A stretch of DNA of 64,000 nucleotides from an uncultured Oscillospiraceae bacterium (GCA_910587505.1 CAJULD010000009.1:1-64000); one strand, 5' to 3'. Numbered from the stretch's first letter, positions 23,385 to 32,450 are shown. Program-made: numbers and translations. The notes: generated by a model not told the origin, from the letters alone.

Positions 23385-24571
23385 CGTTGATTTCCTTTCA
23401 GATAATCCCTCGCGCGCACACTGTAGGAGTTGACCGCAACTCCCCGGTCTTCCAGACTTTGTATGGACATCTCCAGTCCCATCAGCATTGCCGCGTCCAG
23501 GTCGCGGAAGGCCAGCTCCCGCAGCGCCGACAGGTCGCAGAAATCTCTGGTGGGTTCGATGTAATCGGCCAGGTAGAGGATTTTCTCCAGCGTGGTCATC
23601 TCCGGCTTTCCGGTGGTGTGCCAGCGGATGGCGCTTTCCGCCCGGGGCGTCACGCCGAAAATATGTTTTGCCAGCGCCGCACCGGAGATGGCGTGGTACA
23701 GCTTCTCCTCCCGCCGCTCCTCGTCATCCATGTCCACGTTGTATTGACGGAAAACAGCCCGGTGTTGTTCCCCGTCCAGCCGCTTTGTGCAGTCGTGGAG
23801 CAGCGCCGCCCGGCGGGCCGTCTCCTCGTCCTCGCCCCAGCGCAGGGCCAGCCCCGCCGCCGTCTCCTCCGTGCCCAGCACGTGGGGGACCCGCCTGCGC
23901 CGCAGCATGCTGATCGCGACGCAGCGCAGCTCGTCCAGCGGCAGCTGCCTCAGATCCCGCTTCACACCGTACAGCCCCTCCCGCAGGATATAGCCGTACA
24001 CGGCAGGGTCGAGGTATTCCTGACCGCTCCCCTCCGCCAGCAGGCCCCGCAGCCGGGTCGAGGAGATGTCCACGATATGGGGCAGGGAGATGGTCATGAC
24101 ATCCGCATGGAACGTCTCCCGCAGATACTCCCGCTGGACGGCGAAGAGCTCCTGAGAATCCGCCTCGCTGCGCCCGAAGGCGCACAGGGTGCACATTTCC
24201 GCAATCTCCGTGGGATTTCGCCAGCGGTGAAAGGTGAGGAACATGTCCGTCCCCATCAGCAGGTAAAACCGGTCCCTGGGACAGGTCTGCCGCAGCTGCC
24301 GCAGGGTGTCCAGCGTGTAGCTCGCCCCGTCCCGCCGCAGCTCCAGGTCGCAGGCCTGCGCACCGGGGCCCAGAGCCTCGGCGGCCAGCCGGACCATTTC
24401 CAGCCGCCTGCCGGCGTCCGGGGTACCGGCGTCCAGCTGCTTGTGGGGCGGAATGCCGGTAGGAATCAGGTACAGCCGGTCCAGGTCCAGATATTCTATC
24501 GCAAAGCGGGCGGCCTCCATATGGCCCAGATGGATGGGATTGAATGTCCCGCCATAAATTCCGATCTTCAC
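23381..24571 (-). CDS. nadD: NadD-YqeK fusion: nicotinate-nucleotide adenylyltransferase with HD hydrolase domain
   Basis: 396 aa. Residues 1-195 are NadD, which makes nicotinate adenine dinucleotide: GTFNPIHLGH (9-18), IPPHKQ and the C-terminal ISSTRLR. Residues about 200-396 are a YqeK-type HD domain (LLHDCTKRLD, AISGAALAKHIFG, IRWHTTGKPEMTTLEKILYLADYIEP), a family shown to hydrolyse Ap4A. In most Firmicutes these are two adjacent genes. The start is GTG at 24569-24571, with AAGGGGG 8 nt upstream and right at the conserved VKIGIYGG; no ATG fits. It is followed by the LCP genes through a 4-nt overlap. Confidence 0.92.
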   Translation of the reverse strand: MKIGIYGGTFNPIHLGHMEAARFAIEYLDLDRLYLIPTGIPPHKQLDAGTPDAGRRLEMVRLAAEALGPGAQACDLELRRDGASYTLDTLRQLRQTCPRDRFYLLMGTDMFLTFHRWRNPTEIAEMCTLCAFGRSEADSQELFAVQREYLRETFHADVMTISLPHIVDISSTRLRGLLAEGSGQEYLDPAVYGYILREGLYGVKRDLRQLPLDELRCVAISMLRRRRVPHVLGTEETAAGLALRWGEDEETARRAALLHDCTKRLDGEQHRAVFRQYNVDMDDEERREEKLYHAISGAALAKHIFGVTPRAESAIRWHTTGKPEMTTLEKILYLADYIEPTRDFCDLSALRELAFRDLDAAMLMGLEMSIQSLEDRGVAVNSYSVRARDYLKGNQR

Positions 24572-24644
24572 AATACAAGCCCCCTTTTCCCCGTGGGGAA
24601 GGTTATCCCTTGCGGCAATACGGTAGCACACCTGCGGCCCGCTG

Positions 24645-24971
24645 TCAACTGTTTCCCTTTGATTTCCGGTCCCGGACCAGTTCGATTTTCCGCCTGTTCC
24701 TGTCGTAGTGCTGCCGGTAAAGGACAAATTTGCTCCCGATCACCTGGACGCTCTCGCTGCGGGTCAGCCGGGCCAGCTCCCCGCAGGCCTCCCGGGCCGT
24801 CAGCAGGGAGTTCTCCAGCACCCTGCACTTGATGATCTCCCTGGCCTCCAGGGCGTCATTGGCCTGCCGGACCAGATTTTCATTGATGCCGTCCTTTCCG
24901 ATATGGACGATGGTGTCGATGCTGTTGGCGATGCCCCGCAGCTGGGCCCGCTGCTTACTGGTCAGTTCCAT
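24645..24971 (-). CDS. yhbY: YhbY/CRM-domain RNA-binding protein
   Basis: 108-aa CRM-domain protein that binds pre-50S ribosomal RNA in homologues. Features: LTSKQRAQLRGIANSIDTIVHIGKDGINENLVRQANDALEAREIIKCRVLEN and the C-terminal VQVIGSKFVLYRQ. GGAGAG precedes the ATG. It overlaps the 3' end of rdgB by 17 nt, so translation is coupled; 73 nt separate it from nadD-yqeK. Confidence 0.94.
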   Translation of the reverse strand: MELTSKQRAQLRGIANSIDTIVHIGKDGINENLVRQANDALEAREIIKCRVLENSLLTAREACGELARLTRSESVQVIGSKFVLYRQHYDRNRRKIELVRDRKSKGNS

Positions 24972-25566
24972 AGCCGCTCTCCTTCAGGTATTCCCGCAGT
25001 TTCCCGTCAAAAATCTCCAGCGCCTTCCCCCGGTGGCTCACCGCCGCCTTTTCCTCCGCCGTCAGCTGGGCGTAGGTCTTCCGCAATTCCGGCAGGAAGA
25101 ACACCGGGTCGTACCCGAACCCGCCGTCCCCCTGGGGGGCGAAGGCGATGGTGCCGGGGCAGATGCCCTCGGCCTCGATGGTATCCCCGTTGGGGAAGAT
25201 GCAGGCGATGGCGCTGGTAAAGTGGGCGGCCCGGGTTTTCGCGCCCCGCATGTTCTCCAGCAGCAGCCGGTACCGGCCCGCGTCGTCCAGCTCCGGTCCG
25301 CCGTAGCGGGCGGAGTAGATTCCCGGTCCGCCGTTCAGCGCGTCCACGCATACGCCGGAGTCGTCGGCGATGGCCGGCAGGCCGCTGGCCTCCATGACGG
25401 CTTTTGCCTTCAGCATGGCGTTCTCCGCGAAGCTTTCTCCGGTCTCCTCCACGTCCACATGGAGCCCGACGTCGGATTCCAGCACCACCTCCACCCCGTG
25501 GGCGGAGAGGATGGACTGCATTTCGACAAGCTTGTGCTTATTCTGTGACGCAAGGACAAATTTCAT
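24955..25566 (-). CDS. rdgB: XTP/dITP diphosphatase RdgB/HAM1
   Basis: Removes non-canonical purine triphosphates from the nucleotide pool. The 203-aa protein starts KFVLASQNKHKLVEMQSIL, has SFAENAMLKAKAV, IADDSGVCVDALNGGPGIYSARYGG and GFGYDPVFFLPELRKTYAQL, then HRGKAL: all HAM1 signatures. The ATG at 25564-25566 is 8 nt from the rph stop. The longer frame upstream reads through rph and is not used. Confidence 0.96.
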   Translation of the reverse strand: MKFVLASQNKHKLVEMQSILSAHGVEVVLESDVGLHVDVEETGESFAENAMLKAKAVMEASGLPAIADDSGVCVDALNGGPGIYSARYGGPELDDAGRYRLLLENMRGAKTRAAHFTSAIACIFPNGDTIEAEGICPGTIAFAPQGDGGFGYDPVFFLPELRKTYAQLTAEEKAAVSHRGKALEIFDGKLREYLKESGYGTDQ

Positions 25567-25573
25567 GTCGCTG

Positions 25574-26290
25574 TCAGCCTCCCAATATTTCTTTCTGTTT
25601 TTCCAGCAGCTGCCGGATACCGCCCGCGCACAGCTCCACCAGCGTCCGCTGCTCTTCCGCCGTGAAGCTTCTTCCCTCGCCGGTGCCCTGAATTTCAATC
25701 AGCTCGCCCCGGTCGTTCATCACGCAGTTGAGGTCCACCATGGCCCGGCTGTCCTCCTCGTAGCAGAGGTCCAGCAGCGGCGTATCCTCCACGATTCCTG
25801 CGGAGACGGCGGCCACATAATTTTTGACAGGATTTTTCTCAATCGCGCCGGATTCCACCAGACGGCCGCAGGCAATGGCCAGCGCGGCAAAGCCGCCGGT
25901 CACCGATGCGGTCCGGGTGCCGCCGTCCCCCTGCAATACGTCGCAGTCGATGGTAATGGTCCGCTCCCCCAGCGCCGTCAGATCCACCGCCGCGCGGAGG
26001 CTGCGGCCGATGAGGCGCTGGATCTCCGCAGAGCGGGGGCTGAGCTTCAGTTTGCTCACGTCCCGGCGGGACCGATCCCGGTTGGCACGGGGGAGCATGG
26101 AGTATTCCGCCGTCACCCAGCCGGTGCCCTCGGGCACGTGGCGGGGTGCGCCCTCCTCCACGCTGGCGCAGCAGAGGACCTTCGTTTTGCCGCACTCGAT
26201 GAGGACGCTGCCCTCGGCGAAGTCTACGAAGCCAACCGTCATTTTTACGGGACGCAGTTCGTTTTCTTTTCTGCCGTCAATTCGCTTCAT
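25574..26290 (-). CDS. rph: Ribonuclease PH
   Basis: Phosphorolytic 3'-5' exoribonuclease that trims tRNA 3' ends. 238 aa with RIDGRKENELRPV, the GTGWVTAEYSMLPRANRDR block, GRSLRAAVDL, ITIDCDVLQGDGGTRTASVTGGF and the C-terminal EIQGTGEGRSF. I chose the second in-frame ATG (26288-26290), since GGGAAG is 6 nt before it and only about 1 nt from the first. rph-rdgB adjacency is common in Firmicutes. Confidence 0.95.
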   Translation of the reverse strand: MKRIDGRKENELRPVKMTVGFVDFAEGSVLIECGKTKVLCCASVEEGAPRHVPEGTGWVTAEYSMLPRANRDRSRRDVSKLKLSPRSAEIQRLIGRSLRAAVDLTALGERTITIDCDVLQGDGGTRTASVTGGFAALAIACGRLVESGAIEKNPVKNYVAAVSAGIVEDTPLLDLCYEEDSRAMVDLNCVMNDRGELIEIQGTGEGRSFTAEEQRTLVELCAGGIRQLLEKQKEILGG

Positions 26291-26468
26291 GTTCATCTTC
26301 CCTTTTCTTTCTATTTCCCATCAACAGACCGATCAGCATGACTGCCGGACCTGCTGCCATAAAAGCAATTGTGGCCGGCAGACTGCCGTCAAAGGCAAAT
26401 TCCCACCCGGCAAGAAATATGACCGCTCCAAGGATCATAATTTTGACGCTCAAAATCCCTTTGTCCAT
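26277..26468 (-). CDS. Small membrane protein, 63 aa
   Basis: Two hydrophobic spans (IMILGAVIFLAGWEFAF and TIAFMAAGPAVMLIGLLMG) and a charged tail NRKKREDEHEAN. The start abuts the ftsY stop and the 3' end overlaps the rph start by 14 nt, so it is tightly packed in the operon, which supports it as real. No family recognised. The SD would lie inside ftsY. Confidence 0.7.
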   Translation of the reverse strand: MDKGILSVKIMILGAVIFLAGWEFAFDGSLPATIAFMAAGPAVMLIGLLMGNRKKREDEHEAN

Positions 26469-26469
26469 C

Positions 26470-27348
26470 TCAGATCAGCGCCTCCACGTACTCCCTGGCG
26501 TCAAAGGGCTGCATGTCGTTGATGCCCTCCCCCAGGCCCACCAGCTTCACCGGCACCTGCAGTTCCTGGGCGATGGCGATGACGATGCCGCCCTTGGCCG
26601 TGCCGTCCAGCTTGGTGAGCACAATGCCCGTGCAGCCGGAGATCTCCTGAAACTGTTTGGCCTGAATGAGGCCGTTCTGCCCGGTGGTGGCGTCCAGCAC
26701 CAGCAGGATCTCCAGCGCCGCCTCCGGCAGCTCCCGGCTGATGATCTTCCGCAGCTTGGCCAGCTCCGCCATGAGGTTGGCCTTGTTGTGGAGTCTTCCC
26801 GCGGTATCGCAGATGACCACGTCCACGTTCCGGGCCCTGGCCGCCTGCAAAGCGTCAAAGAGCACCGCGCCGGGGTCTGCGCCCTCCTTCTGCCGGACGA
26901 TCTCGCAGCGGGAGCGGCCCGCCCAGATTTCCAGCTGGTCGGCGGCGGCGGCCCGGAAGGTGTCCCCGGCGCACAGCAGCACCCGCTTGCCCTGCTGGCG
27001 CAGGGAGTTGGCCAGCTTGCCGATGGAGGTGGTCTTGCCCACGCCGTTGACGCCCACCACCAGCACCACGGAGGGCCGGGTGGAGAGATTCAGCGCCGGG
27101 TCGCCAACCTGGAGCTTTTCCGCCAGAATTTCCCGCAGGCAGGCCTTCACCGGCTCCTGTCCGGAAATCCTGTCCTCGATCATCCTCGCACGCAGCTCCT
27201 TCACCGCCTCGCCGGAGGTCTGCATGCCCACGTCGGCGAGAATCAGCATCTCCTCCAGATCGTCGAAAAACGCCTCGTCGGCCTCGCTGATGGCGGAGCC
27301 GAAAACGTCCCCCATATAGATTTTCTTTAATTTTTCCCAAAAGCCCAT
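26470..27348 (-). CDS. ftsY: Signal recognition particle receptor FtsY
   Basis: Membrane-associated SRP GTPase that docks ribosome-SRP complexes for cotranslational insertion. The 292-aa form lacks the long acidic A domain of E. coli FtsY. NG domain motifs: GVNGVGKTTSIGKLA (G1), DTFRAAAADQLEIWA, DTAGRLHNKANLM (G3), TKLDGTAKGG (G4) and the closing GEGINDMQPFDAREYVEAL. It lies 228 nt downstream of smc on the same strand, the usual Firmicute order smc-ftsY. Confidence 0.96.
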   Translation of the reverse strand: MGFWEKLKKIYMGDVFGSAISEADEAFFDDLEEMLILADVGMQTSGEAVKELRARMIEDRISGQEPVKACLREILAEKLQVGDPALNLSTRPSVVLVVGVNGVGKTTSIGKLANSLRQQGKRVLLCAGDTFRAAAADQLEIWAGRSRCEIVRQKEGADPGAVLFDALQAARARNVDVVICDTAGRLHNKANLMAELAKLRKIISRELPEAALEILLVLDATTGQNGLIQAKQFQEISGCTGIVLTKLDGTAKGGIVIAIAQELQVPVKLVGLGEGINDMQPFDAREYVEALI

Positions 27349-27576
27349 GGCAGTTCCTTTCTTTGCGGCCCTACGGGCCGCTCCACTTTTTAAAAATTTT
27401 GCGGTACGGTTGCCTTTTATTCAGCAACGTTCTCTTTTTTCCGGACGCATTTGAGGGAAGACCACCTCCGGGCTTTCAGGCGCCAAAGCAAGTCGAACCC
27501 CGGCCCAGGTACCGGGCCGCACGCCGGGCTGCACAAAAGGCCGTGCGAATCGCTCCTTGACAATTTATCAGTTTCG

Positions 27577-30500
27577 TTACCGGATGTTCAGCTCTGCGGC
27601 CATATCGTTCATGTTGATGGCCAGCATTTTGCTGACGCCTTTTTCCTGCATGGTAACGCCGTAGAGGACGTCCGCCTCCTCCATAGTGCCCCGGCGGTGG
27701 GTGATGACGATAAACTGCGTCTTATCGGAAATCGAGCGCATATAGTTCGCCACCCGGACCACGTTGGGCTCGTCCAGGGCCGCTTCCACCTCGTCCATAA
27801 CGAAAAACGGCGTGGGATGCACCTTCAGAATGGCAAAATACAACGCGATGGCCACGAAGGCCTTCTCTCCTCCGGAGAGAAGGGACAGCGTCCGCAGCGT
27901 TTTCCCCGGCGGCTGGACCCTGATCTCGATGCCGCAGTTGAGGATGTCCTCCCGGTCCTCCAGCTCCAGCGTGGCCTGACCGCCGCCGAACAGCTGGAGA
28001 TAGGTTTCCCGGAAGGAGGCGGCGATCAGCTCGAACTGCCGGGCGAAGATGGCGGTCATCTCTCGGGTAATGGCCGCGATGATCCCCTCCAGCTCTCCTC
28101 TGGCCTGCTCCACATCGTCCCGCTGACCGGTGAGGTAGGTATAGCGGTCGTTGACCCGCTGGAACTCGTCGATTGCCCCAATGTTCACCGTGCCTAGGCC
28201 GCTGATCTCCCGCCTGATCTCATTCACCCGGCGGGCGGCCTTTGCGGCGCTCTCCAGCTCGACGCGCTGCTCCATGGCGGCGGAGTGGCTCAGCTCGTAG
28301 TTTTCCCACAGCCTGTCCAGAATCTGCTTCTCCTCCATGCCGCCGGTATTCAGCTTCTGCTCCAGGCGGCCGGTTTCCCGCTCCGCCTCCAGCAGCGCGT
28401 CGTTGCTCTCCTTCAGCCTCTGCCCCATGGCGGTGCGCTCCTGCTCGAGACGCAGCCGGGCCTCCTGAAGGGCCTGAAGGGCCTCCTGCCGCTGCCGGAC
28501 CTGAAGCCGGAGGGCGGCGGCCTGCTCTGTTTTCTCCGTGATTTCCTCTTCGTCCCGGGCGATGGCGGCGCGGTACGCGCCGATGCGCTCCAACCGCTGC
28601 TCCCGGTCCCCGGCCAGCTCCCGCCGGGCCTGCTCCATCCGCTCCAGGACCTCCGCCCCGGCTTCCCGCTGGGCCCGGAGCCCGGCCAGCTCCTCCTTCC
28701 GCCGGGCCATATCGCCGCTGATCCGGCTGGCGTACTCCTGCAGGTCCGTCTGCCCCGCCAGCTTTTCCTGAAGGGCCTGCCGCAGTCCGGCGGCCTCCGC
28801 CTCTTTCCCGTCGGTTTCCGCCCGGACCTCCTGCCGCTGCCGCCGGTTGTCCGCGAGGCGCTGCTCCAGCGCTTCCCGCTCGCCCTCCAGATTCTCCTCG
28901 CCGGTCCGCGCGCCCTCCACAAGGGCCTCGCACCGCTTCATTTCGCCCTGACATTGCAGCACCGCGTCCTCGGCGGCGCGCCGCTGGCCCTCGGCCACCT
29001 GCAATTCATACCGGGCGGCGGCCAGCTCACGGGACGCCGTCTCCTTTTCTCTCTGGGCGGCGGCCAGCTGCTCCGCCAGCGCCTTCTGCCGGCTCTTCAG
29101 CGCCTCCAGCTCATTGGCGCGGGAGAGGACGCCGGCGCTTCGGGACACACTGCCGCCGGTCATGGAGCCGCCCCGGTTGATGACCTGCCCGTCCAGCGTG
29201 ACGATCCGGAAGCGGTGCTGGTATTTCCGGGCGGCGGCGATGCCGCTGTCCAGATCCTCCATAATGACCGTACGTCCCAGAAGGTTTTTAAAAATGTGGT
29301 CATACCGGCCGTCGTAGCGGACCAGCCGGGAGGCGAGCCCCACAAAGCCCGGTTCACTTTCGATTCCCCGCTCCCGCAGCTCCTCTCCCCGGATGGCGGT
29401 CAGGGGCAGGAAGGTGGCCCGGCCGCCGTCCCGCTGCTTGAGGAACCCGATGGCTCCCTTCGCGTCCTCCTCCCGGTCCACCACGATGTTCTGCATCCCG
29501 GCTCCCAAGGCGGTTTCCAGCGCCACGGCGTACTTCCCGTCCGTCTTCATCAGCCCCGCCACCGGTCCGTGGACGCCCCCCAGAGCGTTTTTCTCCGCGG
29601 CCTGCATCACCAGACGGACGGCCTTGCTGAATCCCTCGTACTCCTTCTCCATCTCCGTGAGCATCCGGACGCGGGATTCCAGATTGTTCTGCTCCATGGA
29701 CAGCTTCATGTGGGCATTGGCGGCGTCCTGCTCCCGCTTCTCCCTGCCCTCCATGCGCAGCGTGTGGCCCTGAATCACATTGGCGGCGGCCAGCGCCGCC
29801 TCCTGCGCGTCCTCCAGAGCCCGCCGGGCCGTCTTCATTTCCTGCCGGGCGGCCTCCCGCTGGGTCCGTGCGGCGGCCAGCTCCTGCCCGACGGCCTCCT
29901 GCCGGTCCGTCAGCTGCTCCAGCGCGGCCTCCAGTGCGGCCAGCCGCTCCCGGCCCCTGGCCGCCGCGTCGGCGGCCAGCGCCTCGCCGGCCTGCAGGGC
30001 GCTGATTTCGCTGCCTGCCTCGCCCGCGCTTTCCGCGGCAAGTCGGGCCCTTTCCCGCAGCGCGTCCAGCTCTTCCTCCAGGCCGGCGACCCGGCCGTCC
30101 AGCTCCTCCAGCCGCCGCTTCTGTCCGTCGATCTCCTCCAGAGCGTCCTGCTGCCGCAGCTCCTGCCGCCGCAGCTCCTCCTCCAGCTCGCCGATGGAAT
30201 CCCGGCGGTGCTGGATCCCGGTGCGCAGCAGCTCCACGGCGGCCTCCTGATCCCGTGCCTGGGCGGACAGATCGCCCGCCTCCTGCCGGATCCGCTCCTG
30301 CCCGGTGTCATTTTCCTGCATCCGCAGAGAAAACCGGTCGTTTTCCTCGTACAGAGCGTCCTGTTGAACCTGGGCGTCCGTCTGCCTCGCCCGGGCGGCG
30401 GCATACTCCGCCTGAAGCCGGTTCTTGACCGTCCGGATCTCCTCCAGACGCTCCATCCAGAGGGAAATTTCCAGTGTGCGCTGCTCGTCCCGCAGCAGAA

Positions 30501-31149
30501 GGAAGCGTCTGGCCGTCTCCGCCTGCTCCCGCAGCGGCGTAACCTGTAACTCCAGCTCTCCGATCTTGTCGTTGATCCGCACCAGGTTCTCCCGTGTGCG
30601 CTGGAGGCGGCGCTCGGACTCCTCCTTCCGGTGGCGAAACCGGGAAATGCCCGCCGCCTCCTCAAAGATCTCCCGCCGGTCGGCGCTGCGGACGGACAAG
30701 ATCTCGTCGATCCGGCCCTGCCCCACGATGGCGTAGCCCTCCCGGCCCAGACCGGTATCCATAAACAGCTCGTTGACGTCCTTGAGACGGACGGACTGCT
30801 TATTAATATAGTATTCGCTCTCTCCGCTGCGGTAATAGCGGCGGGTGACCATGACCTCGCTGCTGTCGATGGAGGCGAACATACCGGCGCTGTTGTCCAG
30901 CACCAGCGTCACCTGGGCGAAGCCCACCGGGCCCCGCTTTTCCGTGCCGCCGAAAATCACGTCCTCCATCTTGTCTCCCCGGAGACTGCGGGCGGACTGT
31001 TCTCCCATCACCCAGCAGATTGCGTCGGAAATATTGGATTTTCCCGAGCCGTTGGGCCCCACGATAGCGGTGATATTTTCGCCAAAGTTCAGCACCGTCT
31101 TATCGGGAAAGGATTTAAATCCCTGAATTTCCAGCGCCTTCAGGTACAC
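27577..31149 (-). CDS. smc: Chromosome segregation protein SMC
   Basis: 1190-aa SMC ATPase. The N-terminal head has VGPNGSGKSNISDAICWVMGEQSARSLRG (Walker A). Long coiled coils flank a hinge near residues 510-650 (VHGPVAGLM, GGRATFLPL, VTLDGQVINRGGSMTGG). The C-terminal head has TLSLLSGGEKAFVAIALYFAIL (signature) and FFVMDEVEAALDEPNV (Walker B). The start is GTG at 31147-31149 (VYLKALEIQGFKSF); the nearby ATG at 31151 is out of frame. The coiled-coil arms are rich in Glu, Ala, Arg and Gln, which produces long empty frames on the other strand. Confidence 0.97.
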   Translation of the reverse strand: MYLKALEIQGFKSFPDKTVLNFGENITAIVGPNGSGKSNISDAICWVMGEQSARSLRGDKMEDVIFGGTEKRGPVGFAQVTLVLDNSAGMFASIDSSEVMVTRRYYRSGESEYYINKQSVRLKDVNELFMDTGLGREGYAIVGQGRIDEILSVRSADRREIFEEAAGISRFRHRKEESERRLQRTRENLVRINDKIGELELQVTPLREQAETARRFLLLRDEQRTLEISLWMERLEEIRTVKNRLQAEYAAARARQTDAQVQQDALYEENDRFSLRMQENDTGQERIRQEAGDLSAQARDQEAAVELLRTGIQHRRDSIGELEEELRRQELRQQDALEEIDGQKRRLEELDGRVAGLEEELDALRERARLAAESAGEAGSEISALQAGEALAADAAARGRERLAALEAALEQLTDRQEAVGQELAAARTQREAARQEMKTARRALEDAQEAALAAANVIQGHTLRMEGREKREQDAANAHMKLSMEQNNLESRVRMLTEMEKEYEGFSKAVRLVMQAAEKNALGGVHGPVAGLMKTDGKYAVALETALGAGMQNIVVDREEDAKGAIGFLKQRDGGRATFLPLTAIRGEELRERGIESEPGFVGLASRLVRYDGRYDHIFKNLLGRTVIMEDLDSGIAAARKYQHRFRIVTLDGQVINRGGSMTGGSVSRSAGVLSRANELEALKSRQKALAEQLAAAQREKETASRELAAARYELQVAEGQRRAAEDAVLQCQGEMKRCEALVEGARTGEENLEGEREALEQRLADNRRQRQEVRAETDGKEAEAAGLRQALQEKLAGQTDLQEYASRISGDMARRKEELAGLRAQREAGAEVLERMEQARRELAGDREQRLERIGAYRAAIARDEEEITEKTEQAAALRLQVRQRQEALQALQEARLRLEQERTAMGQRLKESNDALLEAERETGRLEQKLNTGGMEEKQILDRLWENYELSHSAAMEQRVELESAAKAARRVNEIRREISGLGTVNIGAIDEFQRVNDRYTYLTGQRDDVEQARGELEGIIAAITREMTAIFARQFELIAASFRETYLQLFGGGQATLELEDREDILNCGIEIRVQPPGKTLRTLSLLSGGEKAFVAIALYFAILKVHPTPFFVMDEVEAALDEPNVVRVANYMRSISDKTQFIVITHRRGTMEEADVLYGVTMQEKGVSKMLAINMNDMAAELNIR

Positions 31150-31350
31150 ATGACCGCCCCTTTCTTCTCAAAACTTCTCAAATCCCTGTACCGCAACAGT
31201 TTCGCGCTCCGTTCATTTCCGTCGTCTTTTCATATCGCGGCATACTCTCCCGCCTGAACGGCCTGCGCTGTTGCAGCGTCTTTCTTTGACCCTGTCAGTG
31301 CTTACCACTTTTCAACCGTGCAAAGAAATCCGATTTTGCTATAGCATTTT

Positions 31351-31379
31351 ATTTTACCACATCAGATTCCCTTTTGCAA
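31351..31379 (-). promoter_or_regulatory. Candidate promoter of smc
   Basis: Minus strand TTGCAA (31379-31374), 17-nt spacer, TAAAAT (31356-31351), about 200 nt before the GTG start. It is back to back with the promoter of the T-box transcript. Confidence 0.6.
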
Positions 31380-31437
31380 GTTTCACCTCACATGGATTTT
31401 GCCTGCAAATTACCGTTTCCCTGCCCCAATCTTCCCA

Positions 31438-31698
31438 TTGACAACCCGCTGAAACGTGATATAATACGCTGTGAATAAAAGCGATGAGGAAACGAGCATC
31501 GGAAATGCGGCCCAAGCGAGCGGGGGAGCGTGGAAGCCCTGCGGCAGAGCCTCCGGTGCGGCCACTTCCGAGCAGGCGGCGACGAGCCGCACGGCCCTGC
31601 CCCCGTTACCGGGCTGACGAGATGTCCCATTCCGGGATCAATTAGGGTGGTACCGCGAGACCTTCGCCCCTATGTGGGGGCAGGGTCTTTCTTTTTTT
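31438..31698 (+). promoter_or_regulatory. T-box riboswitch (with promoter and terminator), probably alanine-specific
   Basis: A promoter TTGACA (31438-31443)-16 nt-TATAAT (31460-31465) is followed by a T-box leader. The stem I start AAAGCGATGAGGAAACGAGC is at about 31477, the conserved antiterminator element AGGGTGGTACCGCG is at 31644-31657, and the terminator GACCTTCGCCCC...GGGGGCAGGGTC with a T-run ends near 31698. The segment GCC-ACTTCCGAGC at 31561-31573 places GCC, an alanine codon, where the specifier usually lies. Uncharged tRNA-Ala would then favour read-through. The next gene is a lipoprotein and not a synthetase; alaS starts at 32985. Confidence 0.9.
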
Positions 31699-31726
31699 GC
31701 CCGAAAGAGGAGGAAGTGAGAGAAGA

Positions 31727-32140
31727 TTGAGACAGAAAATGTGGTCCGGTCTGGCGCTGGCGGCGATGCTGCTGCTGCTGTGCGGGTGTCAGGGAAAGCC
31801 CCTGCCGGCGGGCATGGACGAGGAGACGCTGCTGAAAAACGGCAGAGAGGTGGCCGTCCTGCTGGCCGGGGGCGGCTACCAGGCGGTCCTGGACCGGATG
31901 CGGGCGGACGTGGCCGCCTCCGTCACGGCGGAGGATCTCCAGAAGCTGGTCATTCAGCAGACGGACGGCGCGGGGACCTACAGGCAGATCGACAGCGCCA
32001 TGACCACAGGCCAGTCCTCCGACGGGGAGGAATACGGCGTGGCCGTGATCTATTGCAGCTATACCAGGAAAAACGTTCTGTTCCGGCTGGCGTTTGATAC
32101 CGGCTACCAGCTGATCGGGCTGGAGGTCAGGAAACCCTGA
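31727..32140 (+). CDS. Putative lipoprotein with DUF3887-like domain
   Basis: 137 aa. Lipoprotein signal: basic start RQK, hydrophobic LALAAMLLLL and lipobox LCGC. The mature part (MDEETLLKNGREVAVLLAGGGYQAVLDRMRADV...VIYCSYTRKNVLFRLAFD) looks like the small DUF3887/NTF2-like secreted domain. I propose TTG at 31727, since an ATG start four codons later would leave no positive charge before the hydrophobic core; GAGGA lies upstream. It is the first gene behind the T-box. Its 3' end overlaps the convergent 78-aa gene by 14 nt. Function unknown. Confidence 0.7.
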   Translation: MRQKMWSGLALAAMLLLLCGCQGKPLPAGMDEETLLKNGREVAVLLAGGGYQAVLDRMRADVAASVTAEDLQKLVIQQTDGAGTYRQIDSAMTTGQSSDGEEYGVAVIYCSYTRKNVLFRLAFDTGYQLIGLEVRKP

Positions 32141-32363
32141 TTTCCTGGATGAGGCGCATTCCGGCCTCCACGCCCAGGGCGAAGCTCTCCAGGCAGCAGC
32201 GGGAGCGAAAAAGGTCCAGTTTATCGATCAGGTCGATTTTATGTTCGTCCGACATGGGGATAATTTGTACGAGCTCCTGGTGGGTTTCTTTTTGAAAATC
32301 CCTGAGATGCAGCTGCACATCGTGGGCGTAGCCAGAGAACAGATAAGCGTATTGGTCCGTCAT
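32127..32363 (-). CDS. Hypothetical protein, 78 aa, divergent from XRE regulator
   Basis: Small soluble helical protein (MTDQYAYLFSGYAHDVQLHLRDFQKETHQELVQIIP...CCLESFALGVEAGMRLIQEI) with a Cys-Cys pair. No named family recognised. Its SD is embedded in a run of nine G (minus strand), 9 nt before the ATG at 32361-32363; an ATG two codons earlier is only 3 nt from the run. It forms a divergent pair with the XRE gene across a palindromic operator, a layout typical of small autoregulated modules. Confidence 0.65.
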   Translation of the reverse strand: MTDQYAYLFSGYAHDVQLHLRDFQKETHQELVQIIPMSDEHKIDLIDKLDLFRSRCCLESFALGVEAGMRLIQEIRVS

Positions 32364-32393
32364 AACCATGTACCCCCCCCCTTTACTGAATTA

Positions 32394-32419
32394 AATACGG
32401 TGCTATTATATACCGTATT
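32394..32419. promoter_or_regulatory. Palindromic operator between the 78-aa gene and xre
   Basis: AATACGGT (32394-32401) and ACCGTATT (32412-32419) are perfect inverted arms with a 10-nt AT-rich spacer. A further ACGGT follows at about 32424. The position between divergent genes and the size fit an XRE-family dimer site. Confidence 0.7.
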
Positions 32420-32450
32420 TTGCACGGTGTCAAGAGAGTTGGAGGATTTC

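Noticed and set aside
28285..30549. 754-codon open frame on the plus strand
   Set aside because: Antisense to the smc coiled coil; Leu/Pro/Gln-rich low-complexity translation.
31555..31566. Glycine (GGC) as the T-box specifier
   Set aside because: GGC is one base off; the conserved ACTTCCGAGC-like segment that normally follows the specifier places GCC in the reading position. Folding would be needed to be certain.
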